Source: Pinus tabuliformis (lineage: Eukaryota > Streptophyta > Pinopsida > Pinales > Pinaceae). Taken from it: a stretch of 64,000 nucleotides of DNA. A program made the position numbers and the translations under genes. Below, one piece after another: positions 10,159 through 22,344 of the stretch (the stretch's first letter is position 1; each line of letters opens with the position of its first letter). The stretch lies in contig CM062820.1 of assembly GCA_031772625.1 (NCBI GenBank), positions 86,472,069 to 86,536,068 of the forward strand. The letters run 5' to 3'. Under the pieces are notes generated by a model. It was given only the letters and a program-made list of their open reading frames with translations, had not been told where the DNA came from and ran no database searches.

Positions 10159-11594
10159 TTTTAAAAATTAATAGGAAAAGAGGTGAAGAGCGAGTGGTAT
10201 TTACCTGGGAAAATTTGGTTGCTTGCTAAATAATTCACTTGCTGTAATAGGTACCTCGCCGGGAAAAATCTATCTAGAATCTACAATGGGTAACAAAGCA
10301 ATTTGGTAGAGGAGATGGAGTTTTAAATCACTGTACCTGTTCTCTAAAGTAAACGGGAAGTAGAAAGGGGGTCACATTTAAAAATTGGAAAGTTTTTATA
10401 GGAAACTAGCAATGCCCGTTGCTTCTGACCGTTATGGAGTGGGTCCGTTGTGATCTAGTGCATGTTCGGGAGAAAACGATTATCGTATAATGGATAGGGA
10501 CGGGAAATAATGGGTGTTAAATAGGAAAACACATGTGGGAGAATGAAAAGGCAATGGTATGCGGGAGCGGGGAGGACGCGTGGCATGATAGGAGTGGAGG
10601 TGGAGCAAAGATGTGGCAAGTGGTACTGAGGTGACAGGAGCTTATACACGTTTGCGGGAGATGGAGCGGTTTTCAAAGGGGGGTAAATAGTAAGTTCTTT
10701 TGAGAGGGAGGGGTGAGAAATGCTAAGTGCCTACCATGTAGCGTGGGGCCAGGGGAAGTGAATCCACTTTTCGGACCCCCCCCCCCTTCCGATAACGATA
10801 GAATGGACTGGGGGGTCCAAAACCGATTCCTTTCCGTTGATTTGGGTGGGGTAGATCATGGTGTTGGATTATGTGTCCGCTGTACCACGAGTTAACAAAT
10901 TAGGTTTGTCCCTTTCAACTTTATCAAAAATCAAATTTTTAGGGCTAGTATCTTATCTACAAATTGTTAATCGTGTTTAAATGACACAATTAATTTATTA
11001 CAAGAAGGAATACTTATTCTAAAACACACTTAATTTATTCTAAGGGCGCATTTAATATATCAAGCCCATTTTTATTTTTTGCTAAGGTTGTGCAAATTCT
11101 ATTCTAATTCTTATTTAGTGAAATTAACTAAGCTTAAACACTTTGGTTAATTTTTCTCTAATCTACCTAATTAATTTCAACCAAGATTAAAATGGATGGT
11201 TGATTTATTCACTAACCTAAACAATCTTATTTAACTCAGTTCAACCATGATTAAATAGTATGATCAAACATAGGAAATCTATTTCTATGTGGCATTTAAA
11301 CAAGCTGCACACTTTATTTGAAAAATTCCTATAGTATCTTTGATGCATTTTTTTTTTTTTTTAGTGGCATTTAGACTTGTTCACTTGTATACATATTTTT
11401 CCTTTTTGGGGTTTTTTCATTATTTTCTTTTTTCCTTTTTTATTCTATTTTTCTTTTCTCATATACATTTTTGTCCCCTTTTTCATCATCATTTTTTGTA
11501 AATCATTTATAGAATACATTATTATTTACAATTTCTATCAACTGAAACAGAATAGCCAATCATCTTTTGATTTATGAATTATAGGACCCTAACA
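10159..11594 (-). repeat. Middle LTR-like copy of the tandem element
   Basis: Read on the minus strand it starts TGTTAGGGTCC at 11594 and runs to the ATG of the long ORF. A matching copy is at 14274-15714. Just right of 11594 is a short purine-containing stretch ending GGAGCCAT on the minus strand, comparable to a decayed polypurine tract. The true inner LTR end is unclear and lies somewhere right of the ATG. The piece contains a C-run near 10780 and T-rich tracts at 11350-11480. Confidence 0.5.
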
Positions 11595-12059
11595 ATGGCT
11601 CCAACTCGGGATGACATCCTCCTTCTGAGGTGTCAAGAATGTAGTAGATCAATAACCTTGGTCCATTATCTCCAGTCTTTATTTTGCATCTGAATTGATC
11701 AGTTATTGTTGTGGATATGGAAGAAACTCATCAAAAGCTTATGGCCTTCACCTAGGGCTTTGACTTTTGATGTAAGCCACCCACACTGACAGTAGAAAAA
11801 TAGAATGGTATTCATAATAATTTGAGTGAAGAGTAATTTATCCTTGAGGGAAGTAATGTTTGATCATTCTACCATTTACAGGTCCACCAGGCAGTTGTGC
11901 TCAAACATGTCTTTTAGGAAAAATGCATTTTTTCCTCTGTAAACATCAATTTTATATGGTTCCTTCCATAGATTATCAAACATGCCATGCTTACCTTTAT
12001 CATCGTTACTTGAATCCCACTTTAGTACAATGTATTCTAATTGAAAATCATCAACTTTA

Positions 12060-13609
12060 CTTATTCTATCATAAATATTTTTGATGTTCTCTTGGACGAC
12101 TTGGGCTTTATCGTAAACTTCTTCTCTTGATTGCTGTAATTGTATGGTTTAGTTTATCCTCCTTTGTAAATCATCAAGCTCAACTTGTGACTCCTGCAAT
12201 AATTTGAGAACAGGAATTCCTAGAGATGAGGGGAGAACATTATCTACCCCAGAAACTAATTGGAATGGAGACATACCAATAGACGTTTTGGTACTAATCT
12301 TGTATGCCCACAAAGCATTGATTAACTTATTATGCCAAGACTTTTTGTTATCATGCAACAACTTCTTAATGATATTAACCAAACTTTTATTTCAAGACTC
12401 TGCTAACCCATTTCGTTGTGGATAATAAGCAGTAGAGTGACCCAATCTGATGTTGTACTTGTTGTAAAAGTCCACCATATTCTTTGATTTGAATGCAGTT
12501 GCATTATCAGTAATAATCTTATTTGGACATCTAAATCTAGTAAGAATGTTACCTTCCATGAATTTAATTATTACTTCATATGTGGCTTGTCATGTAGGTA
12601 TAACTTCAATCCATTTTGTGAAATAACTAGTGGTTGTAAGAATCCACTTATGCTGGGCTGAGGAACTGGGATGTATTTATCCAATGAAATCCAAACCCCA
12701 TTACTGGAAAGGAGTTTCAATTGATATGGGCTTCAAGGGTAGGAGTAACAATTTTCTTTTTCCTTCAAATATTTGGTATTGATGACATGTGGTGACTTTC
12801 CTATGTACATCTGCAAACAAGGTGGGCTAGTAGAACCCAACCCTTAAAATCTTGTTTGTTGTTGTCTTCTAGTACAATTGTCCTCCACAATCTCCTTCAT
12901 GGAATTCCTGCATAAGTTTATCTGCTTCATCCTTTAGCACGCAGTTAAGTAAAATTCCTCTTGCATCTTTACAATAAACATTATTATCCAAAATATAAAA
13001 TCTCACAACCTTTAACTTAAGAAATATTGCTTTAGTTTTAGTCAAATCTGGAGGAGCTCGTAAATTTTGTAGCATGAAGACAATGTCTTCATACCACGTA
13101 GAGGTAGAAAAGGCTTATGATACCGATGGAGTTGCCTACTCTTCTTGTTCATCCAATTCAACTATGAAATCTATTTCAAGTGCATGGAAATTAGATTCTG
13201 CCATCAGCTTTTCCAATCCATGACCTTTGATCAGCTTGGTAGGCTTGATTTCAAGATCATATTCTAACCTAACAAAAATCCATTTGCCCCTATTTCCATC
13301 AGCATCAGTTTGTGTCAAAATATATTTTACAATAGCATTAGGAACAAATGTAATTATATGGGAGTGTAAGAAGTAAACTCTAAAGTCCTTTAGTGCTTTT
13401 ACCAAGGCAAAAGCTTGTTTCTCCATTATATTGTATTTCAATGAAACATCCCTTAAAGCTCTACTAAAGAAATCTATTGGATTCTCCTGTCCTTCGTTGT
13501 TCTTCTGCAATAAAACAACTGCAATAGTATGATCATATGAAAAATAAAATAGCATAAAATCTTTGGTGAAGTCAATACAAGGGCAGTTGTTAAAGCTAGT
13601 TTTACTTCA
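12060..13609 (-). pseudogene. Tat-lineage RNase H and integrase (broken)
   Basis: Minus strand from 13609: first the RT/RNase H linker (K-L-A-L-T-T-A-L-V-L), then RNase H (Y-D-H-T-I-A-V-V-L-L-Q-K, I-M-E-K-Q-A-F-A-L-V-K-A-L), then the integrase zinc region (H-E-G-D-C-G-G near 12890) and core (F-T-K-W-I-E-V-I-P; I-I-T-D-N-A-T-A-F near 12520; A-Y-Y-P-Q-R-N-G-L-A-E near 12430), ending with M-S-P-F-Q-L-V. These blocks are characteristic of the Tat lineage of Ty3/gypsy. The core Asp (T-D-N) and Glu (L-A-E) are present, but several stops and frameshifts break the frame. The segment is joined at 13610 directly to the unknown ORF, so gag, protease and most of RT are deleted. Confidence 0.75.
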
Positions 13610-14273
13610 CAAGGAATTGACTGAAATTAAACATTACAAAAGGTTTTTCTTCTGTGGAAAAAATGGATAAAAAACCTAGGATAGGTTCATCTACCCATTG
13701 ATCTGATCGACACCCTAGGAGACAAGATACTAATGAGCCAATTTACTTGGTATTTTCTGGAAACATGGAGGCTAGATATGGTGGATTATTCTTTGGAAGC
13801 TGGACATCTTCTCACACGAAAATTTCAAATATTCTGGCTCTTCAAGGGAAAGTTAGATTTTGGTAGAGTTCCATGAGGGAATCTATAGAGAAAGGGCTCA
13901 AAGAACCATTTCGGGGGACTCTAAGCATCTTGTTAATTGACTATGAGGTTATAGTAAACATAATGTCTCCATTCTGGGCCATAATCGCTCTTTGGCTGGG
14001 GAAATACCTGGCTTGGGACCATAAAACAAAATATGGGAAAGGGTGAGTCTAGGGAAACATGAATTGTGGAAAGAGGGATTCCCAGATGTTGATTTCATCA
14101 CTCTGGTCCAAAAACGTTTGCTTGAGCCAATTGTTCAGTTTGAACAAGTTGAACTCACAATTAGTCTCTGTGATTTTATATTGCTGATCAGCAAGGGGTA
14201 TATGGTCTAGGTCAATGGCAAGAGGGATCATTGGGTTTTCACTCGTTGGTTTCAACTTTCCCTTAGGTGCCAT
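13610..14273 (-). pseudogene. Second, truncated copy of the unknown ORF
   Basis: ATG at 14273 (M-A-P-K-G-K-L-K-P) opens the same protein as the left copy at 10158, sharing I-N-I-W-E-S-L, F-V-L-W, S-Q-R-A-I and L-M-E-L-Y-Q. Homology with the left copy ends at 13610 (plus-strand word CAAGGAATTGACT), where RNase H-linker sequence begins. The fusion looks like an internal deletion, and several frameshifts interrupt it. Because both parts keep the same orientation, the ORF and the Tat-type pol probably belonged to one element. Function unknown. Confidence 0.6.
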
Positions 14274-15714
14274 TTTTAAAAATTATTAGTAAAAGAGGTG
14301 AAGAGCCAATTGTATTTACTTGGCAAAATTTGGTTGCTTATTGAATACTTCACTTGTTGTAATAGGTACTTGGCCAGGAAATAGATATTTGGAATCTCCA
14401 ATGGGTGACAGAGCAATTTGGTGGATAAGGTGGGGTTTTAAATCATTGTACATGTTCTCTGAAGTAAATGAGAAGCGTAAAGGGGTCCACACTAAATAAC
14501 TAGGAAGTTTTTATAGCCAACTGGAAATCCCCATTGCATCTGACCGTTATGGAGCATGTCTGTTGCGATTTGGTGCACGTTCAAGAGAAAGCGGTTACCG
14601 TATAATGGATAGGGTGTAACGGGAAAGGATGGATGTTAAATAGGAAAATACATGTGGCAGAAGAAAAATGCAATGGTATGCAGGAGCAGGGAGGACGCGT
14701 GGCATGGTAGGAGTGGAGGGGGAGCAGATACGTGGCGGGTGGTACTGAGGTGATGGGAGCTTATAAACATTGGCGTTAGATGGAGTGATTTTTGGAGGTG
14801 GGGTAGATGGTAAGTGCTTTTGAGCTGGGGGGTGCGAAATGCTGAGTGCTCACCACATAGAATGGGGCAAGGGAAAGTGAATCTACTTTTCCAACCTTAC
14901 CCTTCCAATAATGATTGAATGGAATGGGGGTCCGAAATCGATTCCTCGTCGTTAATCCGAGCGGGGTAGATCATGGCGGTTGGTTTATGTGCCCGTTATA
15001 CCACAAGTCGACAAATTAAGTTTGTCCCTTTCAAATTTATCACAAATCAAAACTTTAGTGTGAGTATCTTATTTATAAATTGTTAATCATGTTTAAATGA
15101 CATGATTAATTTATTACAAGCAAGATTAATTATTCTAAAACACACTTAATTTATTCTAAGGGCGCATTTAATCTAGCAAGCCCATTTTTATTTTTTTCTA
15201 AGGTTGTGCAACTTCTATTCTGATGCTTATTTCACAAATTTAACCAAGCTTAAACACTTTGGTTAATCTTTCTCTAATCTACCTAATTAATTTCAACCAA
15301 GATTAAACTAGATGGTTGATTTATTCACTAACCTAACCAACCTTATTTAACTCAGTTCAACCATGATTAAACAATATGATCAAACTTAAGAAATCTATTT
15401 CTACATGGCATTTAAAGATGTTGCACACTTTATTTGAAAAATTCCTAAAGTATCTTTGATGCATTTTTGTTTTTCGTTTTAGTGGCATTTAGACTTGCTC
15501 ACTTGCATACATATTTTTTTGTTTTGGGGTTTTTTCATTCTTTTCTTTTTTCCTTTTTTATTCTATTTTTATTTTCTCATATACATTTTTTATCCCTTTT
15601 TTCATCATCATTTTTTGTAAATCATTTACATAATACAATATTATTTACAATTTCTATCAACTGAAAGATAATATCCAATCATCATTTGATCCTATGAATT
15701 ATAGGACCCTAACA
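14274..15714 (-). repeat. Right LTR-like copy of the tandem element
   Basis: Direct repeat of 10159-11594 with many scattered substitutions. On the minus strand it begins TGTTAGGGTCC at 15714, next to a GTTGTTG run. It ends somewhere before the ATG at 14273. No clear primer-binding site could be placed at its inner edge, so the LTR assignment rests on the duplicated structure. Confidence 0.5.
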
Positions 15715-15715
15715 A

Positions 15716-16230
15716 CAACAACATAGGTTAACTAGATACGACATCAACAAGAGAACTTTGATCTCCCAAACCAGGGGACGAGAGAGAGAGATAGAAGGAC
15801 CAAAATTTCAATTTTCCCTTTTTCCTTATCATAGACCAAACTTTCACTTCGTTCTCCTCCATTTTCTATTTCACACTTTTTCTAGCTTCAAGAGATATTG
15901 AACTTGCTTGTGAGAGAGTGCTTCAAATGGATTTCAAACTACTTCATTTATAGTCATTTAGTGAGGTCTAATAACACTCCTTGATGCCAACTTGGTGTGG
16001 AGACAAAAAAAATCATATTTGACTCAATACTTAACCTTTTTATATGATTCAAAAACCCAAGAAGGTTGTCCTTAAAAGTACAAGGTCTCTATTAACTTAG
16101 ATTAAATCTTGGAAACCCTCAATGGGGACTTTGACCTAAAAAATTATGACATAAGCATGAAACCCGTGCTACATTACAATATGACTCAAATAAATCAAAT
16201 TAATATTGAACCTAGTTACATTTCCAACAC
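15716..16230. other. No gene seen between two decayed elements
   Basis: Contains a GA-rich run (GAGAGAGAGAGATAG near 15780) and a TTTATAG word near 15950. No coding frame and no LTR termini could be matched to another part of the window. It may be part of another LTR. Confidence 0.35.
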
Positions 16231-17104
16231 TTCTTGCATTAAAACAACACCAATTCCATTTCCCAAGGCATCACATTCCACGATAAAGGTTTTTATGAAG
16301 TATAGTGTAGCTAAGACTGGTGCTAAGAACATTGCCTCTTTAAGATGTTCAAAGGCCTTATTTGCTTCTAGAGTCCAAGAAAATGCATCTTTCTTTAGTA
16401 ATGTTGCTAGAGGCACTATTATTCTCCCATAATTCTTAACAAACTTGCGATAATACCCATTCAAACCGAGAAATCCTCGAATATGATTTAGGGTTGTGGG
16501 GATTTTCCATTCCTTAATGGCTTTAATTTTGTTAGCATCTACCCTAATACCCTCATGAGATATAATATGGTCCAAATATTCCACCTCTTGTACTCTGAAG
16601 AAACATTTAGAGGATTTTGAATATAATTATTTTTCCTCCAATAGTTTGAGCACCCTGTCAACATGTTGAACATGATCCTTCCAAGTCTTGTTGTAGATTA
16701 GTATATCATCAAAAAGTACTAACACAATTTTTCTAAGGAAGGGTTTGAAAATGGAATTCATTAAACCTTGAAATGTGGAAGGTGCATTATAAAGGCCAAA
16801 AGGCATGACCAAAAATTCATAATGACTTTCATGAGTTCTAAATGTTGTTTTTCAGAATGTCTTCAGTCTTCATTCTAATTTGATGATATCCTGAACGCAG
16901 ATCTAGCTTGGTGAAGTAAATTACTCCATGTAATTCATCCAACAAGTCATAAATGCTAGGAATGGGAAATTTATCTTTAATAGTGATCTTTTTGAGATCC
17001 CTATAATCTGGAAACATATTCCATGATCCATCCTTCTTGTGCACCAATACTACTCGAGCAGAGAAAGAACTTTTACTAGGTTGAATTATGCCGATCTCTA
17101 GCAT
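16231..17104 (-). pseudogene. Chromovirus reverse transcriptase / RNase H start (broken)
   Basis: Blocks in order on the minus strand: [44 protein letters not shown], then V-L-F-D-D-I-L-I-Y with the catalytic Asp pair near 16700, Y-L-D-H-I-I-S-H-E, the connection, and V-E-C-D-A-L-G-N-G-I-G-V of RNase H. Frameshifts near 16600 and 16830 and the truncation at 16231 disable it. Residue identity to the 41-47 kb copy is high, so the two belong to one family. Confidence 0.85.
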
Positions 17105-18936
17105 TTATAAAACCATACATTTAATTTCACTCTTTTGGGCATAGGGTTAGTTGTAAGCCCTGATGTTTGGAGGAACACTTCGTGGAATTAAGTGAATATC
17201 ATGAAATTAATCACGAATTGGTGGGAGCCCTTTGGGAGTCTCAAACACCTTAGAATGATTGTTCAAGGCTTTTTGGAGATCTAGAGAAATGGATTACTTA
17301 GATGTTTGAACATCTAGTGAACATAATTGTGCAATTAACCCTCATTTTTCCTTCAAACATTTTTTAATGCCATTAGAGTTGATTACCTTCCAAAGTTTCC
17401 CTGTGACACCCCTTAATTCAATTTCCTTTCATTCCAATAAAATTTCAAGAAAAGTTCTTGAAAAATTAAAAATTATTGTTCTGAAAGATTGTAAACATTG
17501 GACTCTTAGTTGAATATCAATACCACCCATTGTAATGGAAAGAATTTAACTAATTAATACATATTCTCCCATGGTTAGCTTGATATTATGCCACTTTCCA
17601 GAGTAATTTATAGTTCCTCCATTTGCAACCATCACTCAAAACTCTATTGCTTGATATAGAAAGCAATTCAATTCTTTGGCTATCTTACAATGAATAAAAT
17701 TATGGGTATTACCTTAATCAATAAGCACTATTACATTTTTCTTCTTAATATATCCTTCTATATTGAGATTTTGAGGATGGTAATTCCCACCAATGCATTA
17801 CAAGATATCATCGGATCCATTTCTTCTTTTCCTAGGATTGGTTCCTAGTGTATATCCTATTCTTTTGATGCTTCTTGTTACTTTTCTTCCTCCTCCTCAC
17901 AGTCTATGTAAAATATTTTCTTCTCAACACACTTATGACCTTTAGTCTATTTTCTATCACAACTGTAACAAAGCCCTTTTTCTCTTTTTTCCTCCAATTT
18001 TTATGGTGTCAACCTTGTAGTTTGTGGAAGGCTAGTAGTAGCAACACTTCCATATTTATAGTTGTGAGTGGTATACTTCCATGTTGCCATAGTTTTTGTT
18101 TGAAATTTTCTTGCCAACTTGAATGTCTTCTCCAATGAATCAGGTTCCCAAAGGAAAACATCGTGTTGGATGTTATCTTTTAAAGTCCCTATGAAAGCAT
18201 CAATCTTATGTTCCTCTGGAATATCATTTAAATTGATATTCAATATTTGAAAGTATTGAATGTGCTCCCCCATTGAACCCTTTAGTTTGAGATTTATCAA
18301 TTGGCTAAAGAAGGTATTGCTCTTTGTATCCTCATAATGTGCCACCAAATATTTCGCAAAAATTGTCCAAGTGATAATCAATTTACGATAACAAAGCCAT
18401 CAACACCACACAAACTTATTTTTTTCTAAATATAAATATGTAATGAGTACCTTTTGTGTGTTCAACATGTCATGTAGATCAAAGAATTGCTCCATCTGTA
18501 GTATCCCTGTTACCGGATCCTTTCCATCAAACTTCCTTATATTGATCTTTAGAATATGGTTAGTCTTCAATCCAAAGTTAGAGTCTCTAAAATCATGATT
18601 AACATTACTTTTGTTTTCATCATGAGTTTCATGGAGTACCTTGTCACCACTAGGAAGCATTTCTTGTAGCAACTTTGTCAAACCTTCCATTTATGCTTTT
18701 GAACCATCCTTCAAACCTTTCATTTCTCTTTTTATTTTTTATTCTAAACCATCCATGTTACCTTTTAAACCATAAATATTAACATTCATCACTGCTTCCA
18801 GTTTATTTTTTGTTATTCTTTGTGAGAGTGAAATTTATCGCACTTGGTCTCATAATTTTGATAAATCATGTTGCATTTTTTCCTCTTCTCCATGCATCAT
18901 ATTAAAGCTTTCGGGTTTCCTACTGGGTGTGTCCAT
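17105..18936 (-). pseudogene. Chromovirus Gag and protease region (broken)
   Basis: Probable start ATG at 18934-18936. A coiled-coil-like N terminus with M-D-G-L and M-K-G-L words precedes a capsid region carrying K-F-D-G-K-D-P (near 18520) and [14 protein letters not shown] (near 18310), all found in the Gag of the 41-47 kb element. Stops and frameshifts are frequent and the protease part is barely readable. Capsid and nucleocapsid roles are known for the family. This copy cannot make an intact product. Confidence 0.7.
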
Positions 18937-19621
18937 TTTTTTGTTTCGAGGAATATTGGAATGAAATAATTATGTTTATTCTTCTCTATGCCTTTTGAAT
19001 CACTTGAAACTGATTTTTGAAAAAAAGGAATTGCAAATTAAAAAAATATACACCTTTTTGCTTGTTTTTTGGATCTAGATATTGAAACTGTTGTATCTTT
19101 GTAATTTCAGATCTCCAAGGTATAAAATTGCATGTTATGGTAGCCCTATGAGTCTTAATTATAATGCCACAAGTCCGACCAAGATTGGATTATTCAAGGT
19201 AAATTTTTCCCAATATCCCGTGGTGACTTGATTATAGACCGGTTCAGTAAATAAAAAGTGTACAAAGTGCCACATGTCATTGTTTTGAACTTCTGCCCTA
19301 AAAATGATACATGAAAAACTACATTTTGTGAAATTATAGTTTTTTTTTATGAAATTCAAATATGATGCCTAGAGTGAAAGTTATGAACATTTTCCCTAGG
19401 TCACATGTCTGAGATTGAATTCTGGAGCTTACAAAAATCCTAACTTCTTCGAACCATATCTCAGAAAATATAGTGAACCAAGGTTTAAATTTTTTACACA
19501 AAGATAATCTATATTTCGGGTCAAGGTGGATGAAATTTTAATTTTTGAAGCCTGACAAAAAGAAACTATAGAAAAAATACCAAGACGACATGCTTGAAGC
19601 AGTGAAGCCCTAGAATCGAAA

Positions 19622-19633
19622 GCTCTGATACCA
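19622..19633 (-). promoter_or_regulatory. Initiator tRNA-Met primer-binding site
   Basis: The minus strand reads TGGTATCAGAGC, an exact match to the usual plant initiator tRNA-Met site, two bases from the LTR start at 19636. Confidence 0.85.
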
Positions 19634-19635
19634 AA

Positions 19636-19898
19636 TGTTATGCAACCAAATCACAAAATAGAGGAAAATATATTTCAAAGACTTGCGAAATAGGATATCT
19701 GAGGGGGAAACCTCCTTTACATCACAGAAATGAAGAATTATTAGATGATAAAAATGAAAATACCTCCTTGGTATATATAGGAGTCTAAGGGGTCACAATA
19801 TAATCAGAGCCTACATAACAATAATAATGTAAGGGCACAACAATAACAATAGGAGGCTATAGTAAGAATAACAATAAGGGGGATACACTAGTATTATA
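19636..19898 (-). repeat. 5' LTR remnant of the truncated chromovirus
   Basis: Begins TGTTATGCAACC and shares ATATATAGGAGTCTAAGG and CACTAGTATTATAGG with the 333-bp LTRs at 41235 and 46830, but with many differences and deletions. It lacks the final CCCAACA, being cut where the inverted-repeat element starts. Confidence 0.8.
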
Positions 19899-19899
19899 G

Positions 19900-20560
19900 G
19901 GAGCTTAGATATGGAAGAAATCTAAGGTAATTTATTTTGTAAAATAGTTTGTTGATTTTTTTAGTCATCCATATGCTTTGCAACTTCATTTTCTTTCTCT
20001 TCTACATGACACATATAACATTTATATGATAGGATTTCTTGTATATAACATGCACATTATATTTACATGAGAGGATGTTATTTTTGAAATTTGAAATTAA
20101 TTACTTATGATAATTTGATGCATTTCCTATTCTCTAACGTTTATTCAAGTAGTTTATTTTAAGTTGTAAATTTTAAATACTTTCAAAACTTATGTTTAAG
20201 GAAATGAAAAATATTAATATGGAATAAAATCCTAACATATAGATAAATAACATAGCATTTAACATCAAATAAGTAGTAGGAAAAAAACTTTCACAAAAAA
20301 TGACACCAAAAATACCAACAAATATTAGTGAGGGACGATGTTATCACAACAATAGAATACGCTTATCCCTTCCACTTTGAAAGAGTATAATGAAAGACAT
20401 TTCAGGGCATATCTGTGATTAAAAGGAATCATTAACATCATTGAATATCTTATTTTTGAAATAAACTACATAAATAATAATCACAAAGAAAACATCCACA
20501 AAGCACGAGATTAAAGCTATTTAACTCAAAAACCTATTGCATATCCATTTAGAGTATATT
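19900..20560 (+). repeat. Left terminal inverted repeat
   Basis: Pairs with 21681-22344. Shared landmarks in order: GGAGCTTAGATAT, TTTGTTGATTTT, ATGCTTTGCA, CATATAACATTTATATGATAGG, TTATCCCTTCCACT, AGAGTATAATGAAA and CATATCCATTTAGAGTATATT. Substitutions and short indels are scattered through it. Confidence 0.85.
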
Positions 20561-21680
20561 CAGGAAGGATGGTCATTCCTCATTTTATTATTTAGGGGAA
20601 GGACATGGACTAGCCTCAATGTACAAGAAATATTGCAATCATTGGTGTATACCTAGGGTACCAAACACATGGAATAATCTTCTTTATGCATACTTACTTG
20701 CAAGTGGTTATGCAATAGATAGAAGCACAGGGGTCAACAAGGGGTAGCATCAACAAGTAATCTACTTGTTTGGATGTAAAATTTGTTTCCTCAATACCAT
20801 TTCCTACAAAATGTGACAGGTGGATTATTGAATTGGTTGATTCATAAACAACAAGAAGACCTACTAAGAAGAATTGTTTATTAATTATTATTAGCATATA
20901 CCCCTGAGCTAATGCTGAGATGGTATTTTTTTGGGAGAAATTAAAGAAGAAATTGTTAAAATGGTCAGAATGGGAAAACACAACCTTTCTATCAGTGGAA
21001 TACCATGGCCCATAACACAATCTATGCTTAAATTTGGGTTGCATTTTCATAGATCATGTGTTGTATGTACCATAGCTCGAGACCATGTGCTTGTTAAGCA
21101 GGAATCTTTTCCTTGTGTTTCCACTAATGGGTTTTTCTTGTTGCAACCTCTCGCATCTCATAAAGAAGTTAGTTTTTTTTCGTATGATATGCGTTATATT
21201 TTGAGAATAAATGAAGTCTCGACACAATAGGTTGTTTAATAGTATGTGCTTGCATCATGCCTTCAAATGAAGTATGTTGAAGTTTGTTGTCCACTACTCT
21301 TAACTGAATGGTAAGTATACTTGGATATATCTCTAGTTCGGAATTCAAGAATTTTTCAGAAACAATATTTGGAACTTCATCAATACCCTAACAAATTTTT
21401 ATAAAAAAAACTTAAGATGCGTAAATACTTGAACTAATACTTGAACTATGCGTATTACATAAGCTTGTTAGGTTCCTATCTATATTTAACTCCGAGTTCA
21501 ATGTAAGGGCCTCCAAGCAATTATATTTTCTTAATCAATCAACACTCAGAAATGAATTTTCATATAATTAATAATACTCGTCTCTTGTGCCTAGTGATGG
21601 ACACCATATACTAGTTGCAAAGATGGACTTGAGGGTATGGCAAGGTTTTTTTGAATCTATACAATAGAAATAGGCCTTTC
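20561..21680. other. Central region of the inverted-repeat element
   Basis: Two overlapping frames of about 100-118 codons lie on opposite strands (20694-21050 minus and 20931-21230 plus). Neither shows transposase motifs such as DDE blocks or zinc fingers, and their overlap argues that at most one could be real. I regard them as chance frames. Confidence 0.4.
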
Positions 21681-22344
21681 AATATACTCTAAATGGATAC
21701 GCAATGGGTTTTTGACTGAAATAACTTTAATCTCATGCTTTATTGATGTTTTCTTTGTGGTTGTTATTTATGTAGTACTTGATTACATCAATAAGATATT
21801 AAATTATGTTAATTCTTATTTTCAATCATATATGTGCTCTAAAATGCATTTCATTATACTCCTTCAGAGTGGAAGGGATAAACATATTTATTGTTGCGAT
21901 AACATCATCCTTCACGTGTATTGGTTGGTAGTTTTAGTGTCATCCTTTTTGAAATTTTTTTGCATGTTACTTATTTGATACTAGAAACTATGTAATTTAT
22001 TTATATGTTAGCATTTTATTCCATATTAATACTTTTCATTTCCTCAAAATTAAGTTTGGAAAGTATTTAAAATTTACAACTTAAAGTAAATTACTCAAAT
22101 AAATTTTAGAAAATCGGAAATGCATTGAATTATCATAATTAATTAATTCCAAATGTCAATAGTAACATCCTATGATGTAAATATAATGTACATATTATAT
22201 ACGAGAAATCCTATCATATAAATGTTATATACATCACGTAGAAGGGAAAGATGATGAAGTTGCAAAGCATCCTTAGTCACTGATAAAATCAACAAAGTAT
22301 ATTAGAAAATGAATTATCTTAGATTTTCTCAATATCTAAGCTCC
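21681..22344 (-). repeat. Right terminal inverted repeat
   Basis: Reverse complement of 19900-20560. The outer end reads ATATCTAAGCTCC at 22332-22344 and the inner end AATATACTCTAAATGGATA at 21681. The alignment is continuous with only small indels. Confidence 0.85.

Larger units (their letters stand above)
5369..15714 (-). mobile_element. Tandem LTR-internal-LTR arrangement of a Tat/Ogre-like element
   Basis: Two diverged direct copies of about 2.1 kb (9495-11595 and 13610-15715) each hold, in minus orientation, an LTR-like part followed by the start of the same unknown ORF. The right copy runs through a truncated ORF into RNase H-integrase (13609-12060). The left copy, reached after that integrase, continues into the rest of the ORF down to 5369. 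An LTR shared between two internal regions is what unequal LTR recombination produces. No third LTR was found at the left end. A solo LTR of another family (7813-9486) is nested within it. The element lacks gag, protease and most of RT. Confidence 0.6.
16231..19898 (-). mobile_element. Truncated, decayed chromovirus related to the 41-47 kb element
   Basis: From right to left: LTR remnant (19636-19898), PBS (19622-19633), leader, gag, protease, RT and the start of RNase H, ending abruptly at 16231. Base-level similarity to 43365-47150 is obvious along its length, for example the RNase H word CTTGCATTA..AACA..ACCAATTCC. Integrase, chromodomain and 3' LTR are missing. The LTR is cut a few bases short by the inverted-repeat element starting at 19900. 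Confidence 0.85.
19900..22344. mobile_element. 2.4-kb element with very long terminal inverted repeats
   Basis: Both ends carry GGAGCTTAGATAT pointing inward, and the two arms (19900-20560 and 21681-22344, about 660 bp each) are diverged reverse complements along their whole length. The roughly 1.1-kb centre has no reading frame that I recognise as a transposase. Very long TIRs around a non-coding core fit a non-autonomous Mutator-like or foldback-type DNA transposon. A convincing TSD was not found: the flanks GTATTATAG and AATTTATTA do not match. It abuts the end of the chromovirus LTR. Confidence 0.75.

Noticed and set aside
11377-11577. Hydrophobic small protein with several membrane segments
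   Set aside because: It translates a T-rich low-complexity tract inside an LTR-like repeat; the second copy (15467-15664) differs at many residues.
9495-15715. Simple LTR pair with a coding region inside each LTR
   Set aside because: The ORF in the left copy continues in frame far beyond the repeated part, so the repeat cannot be an LTR along its whole length; a tandem LTR-internal chain explains it better.
20694-21230. Possible transposase in the centre of the inverted-repeat element
   Set aside because: Two opposite overlapping frames of about 100 codons with no DDE, zinc-finger or other motif; too short.
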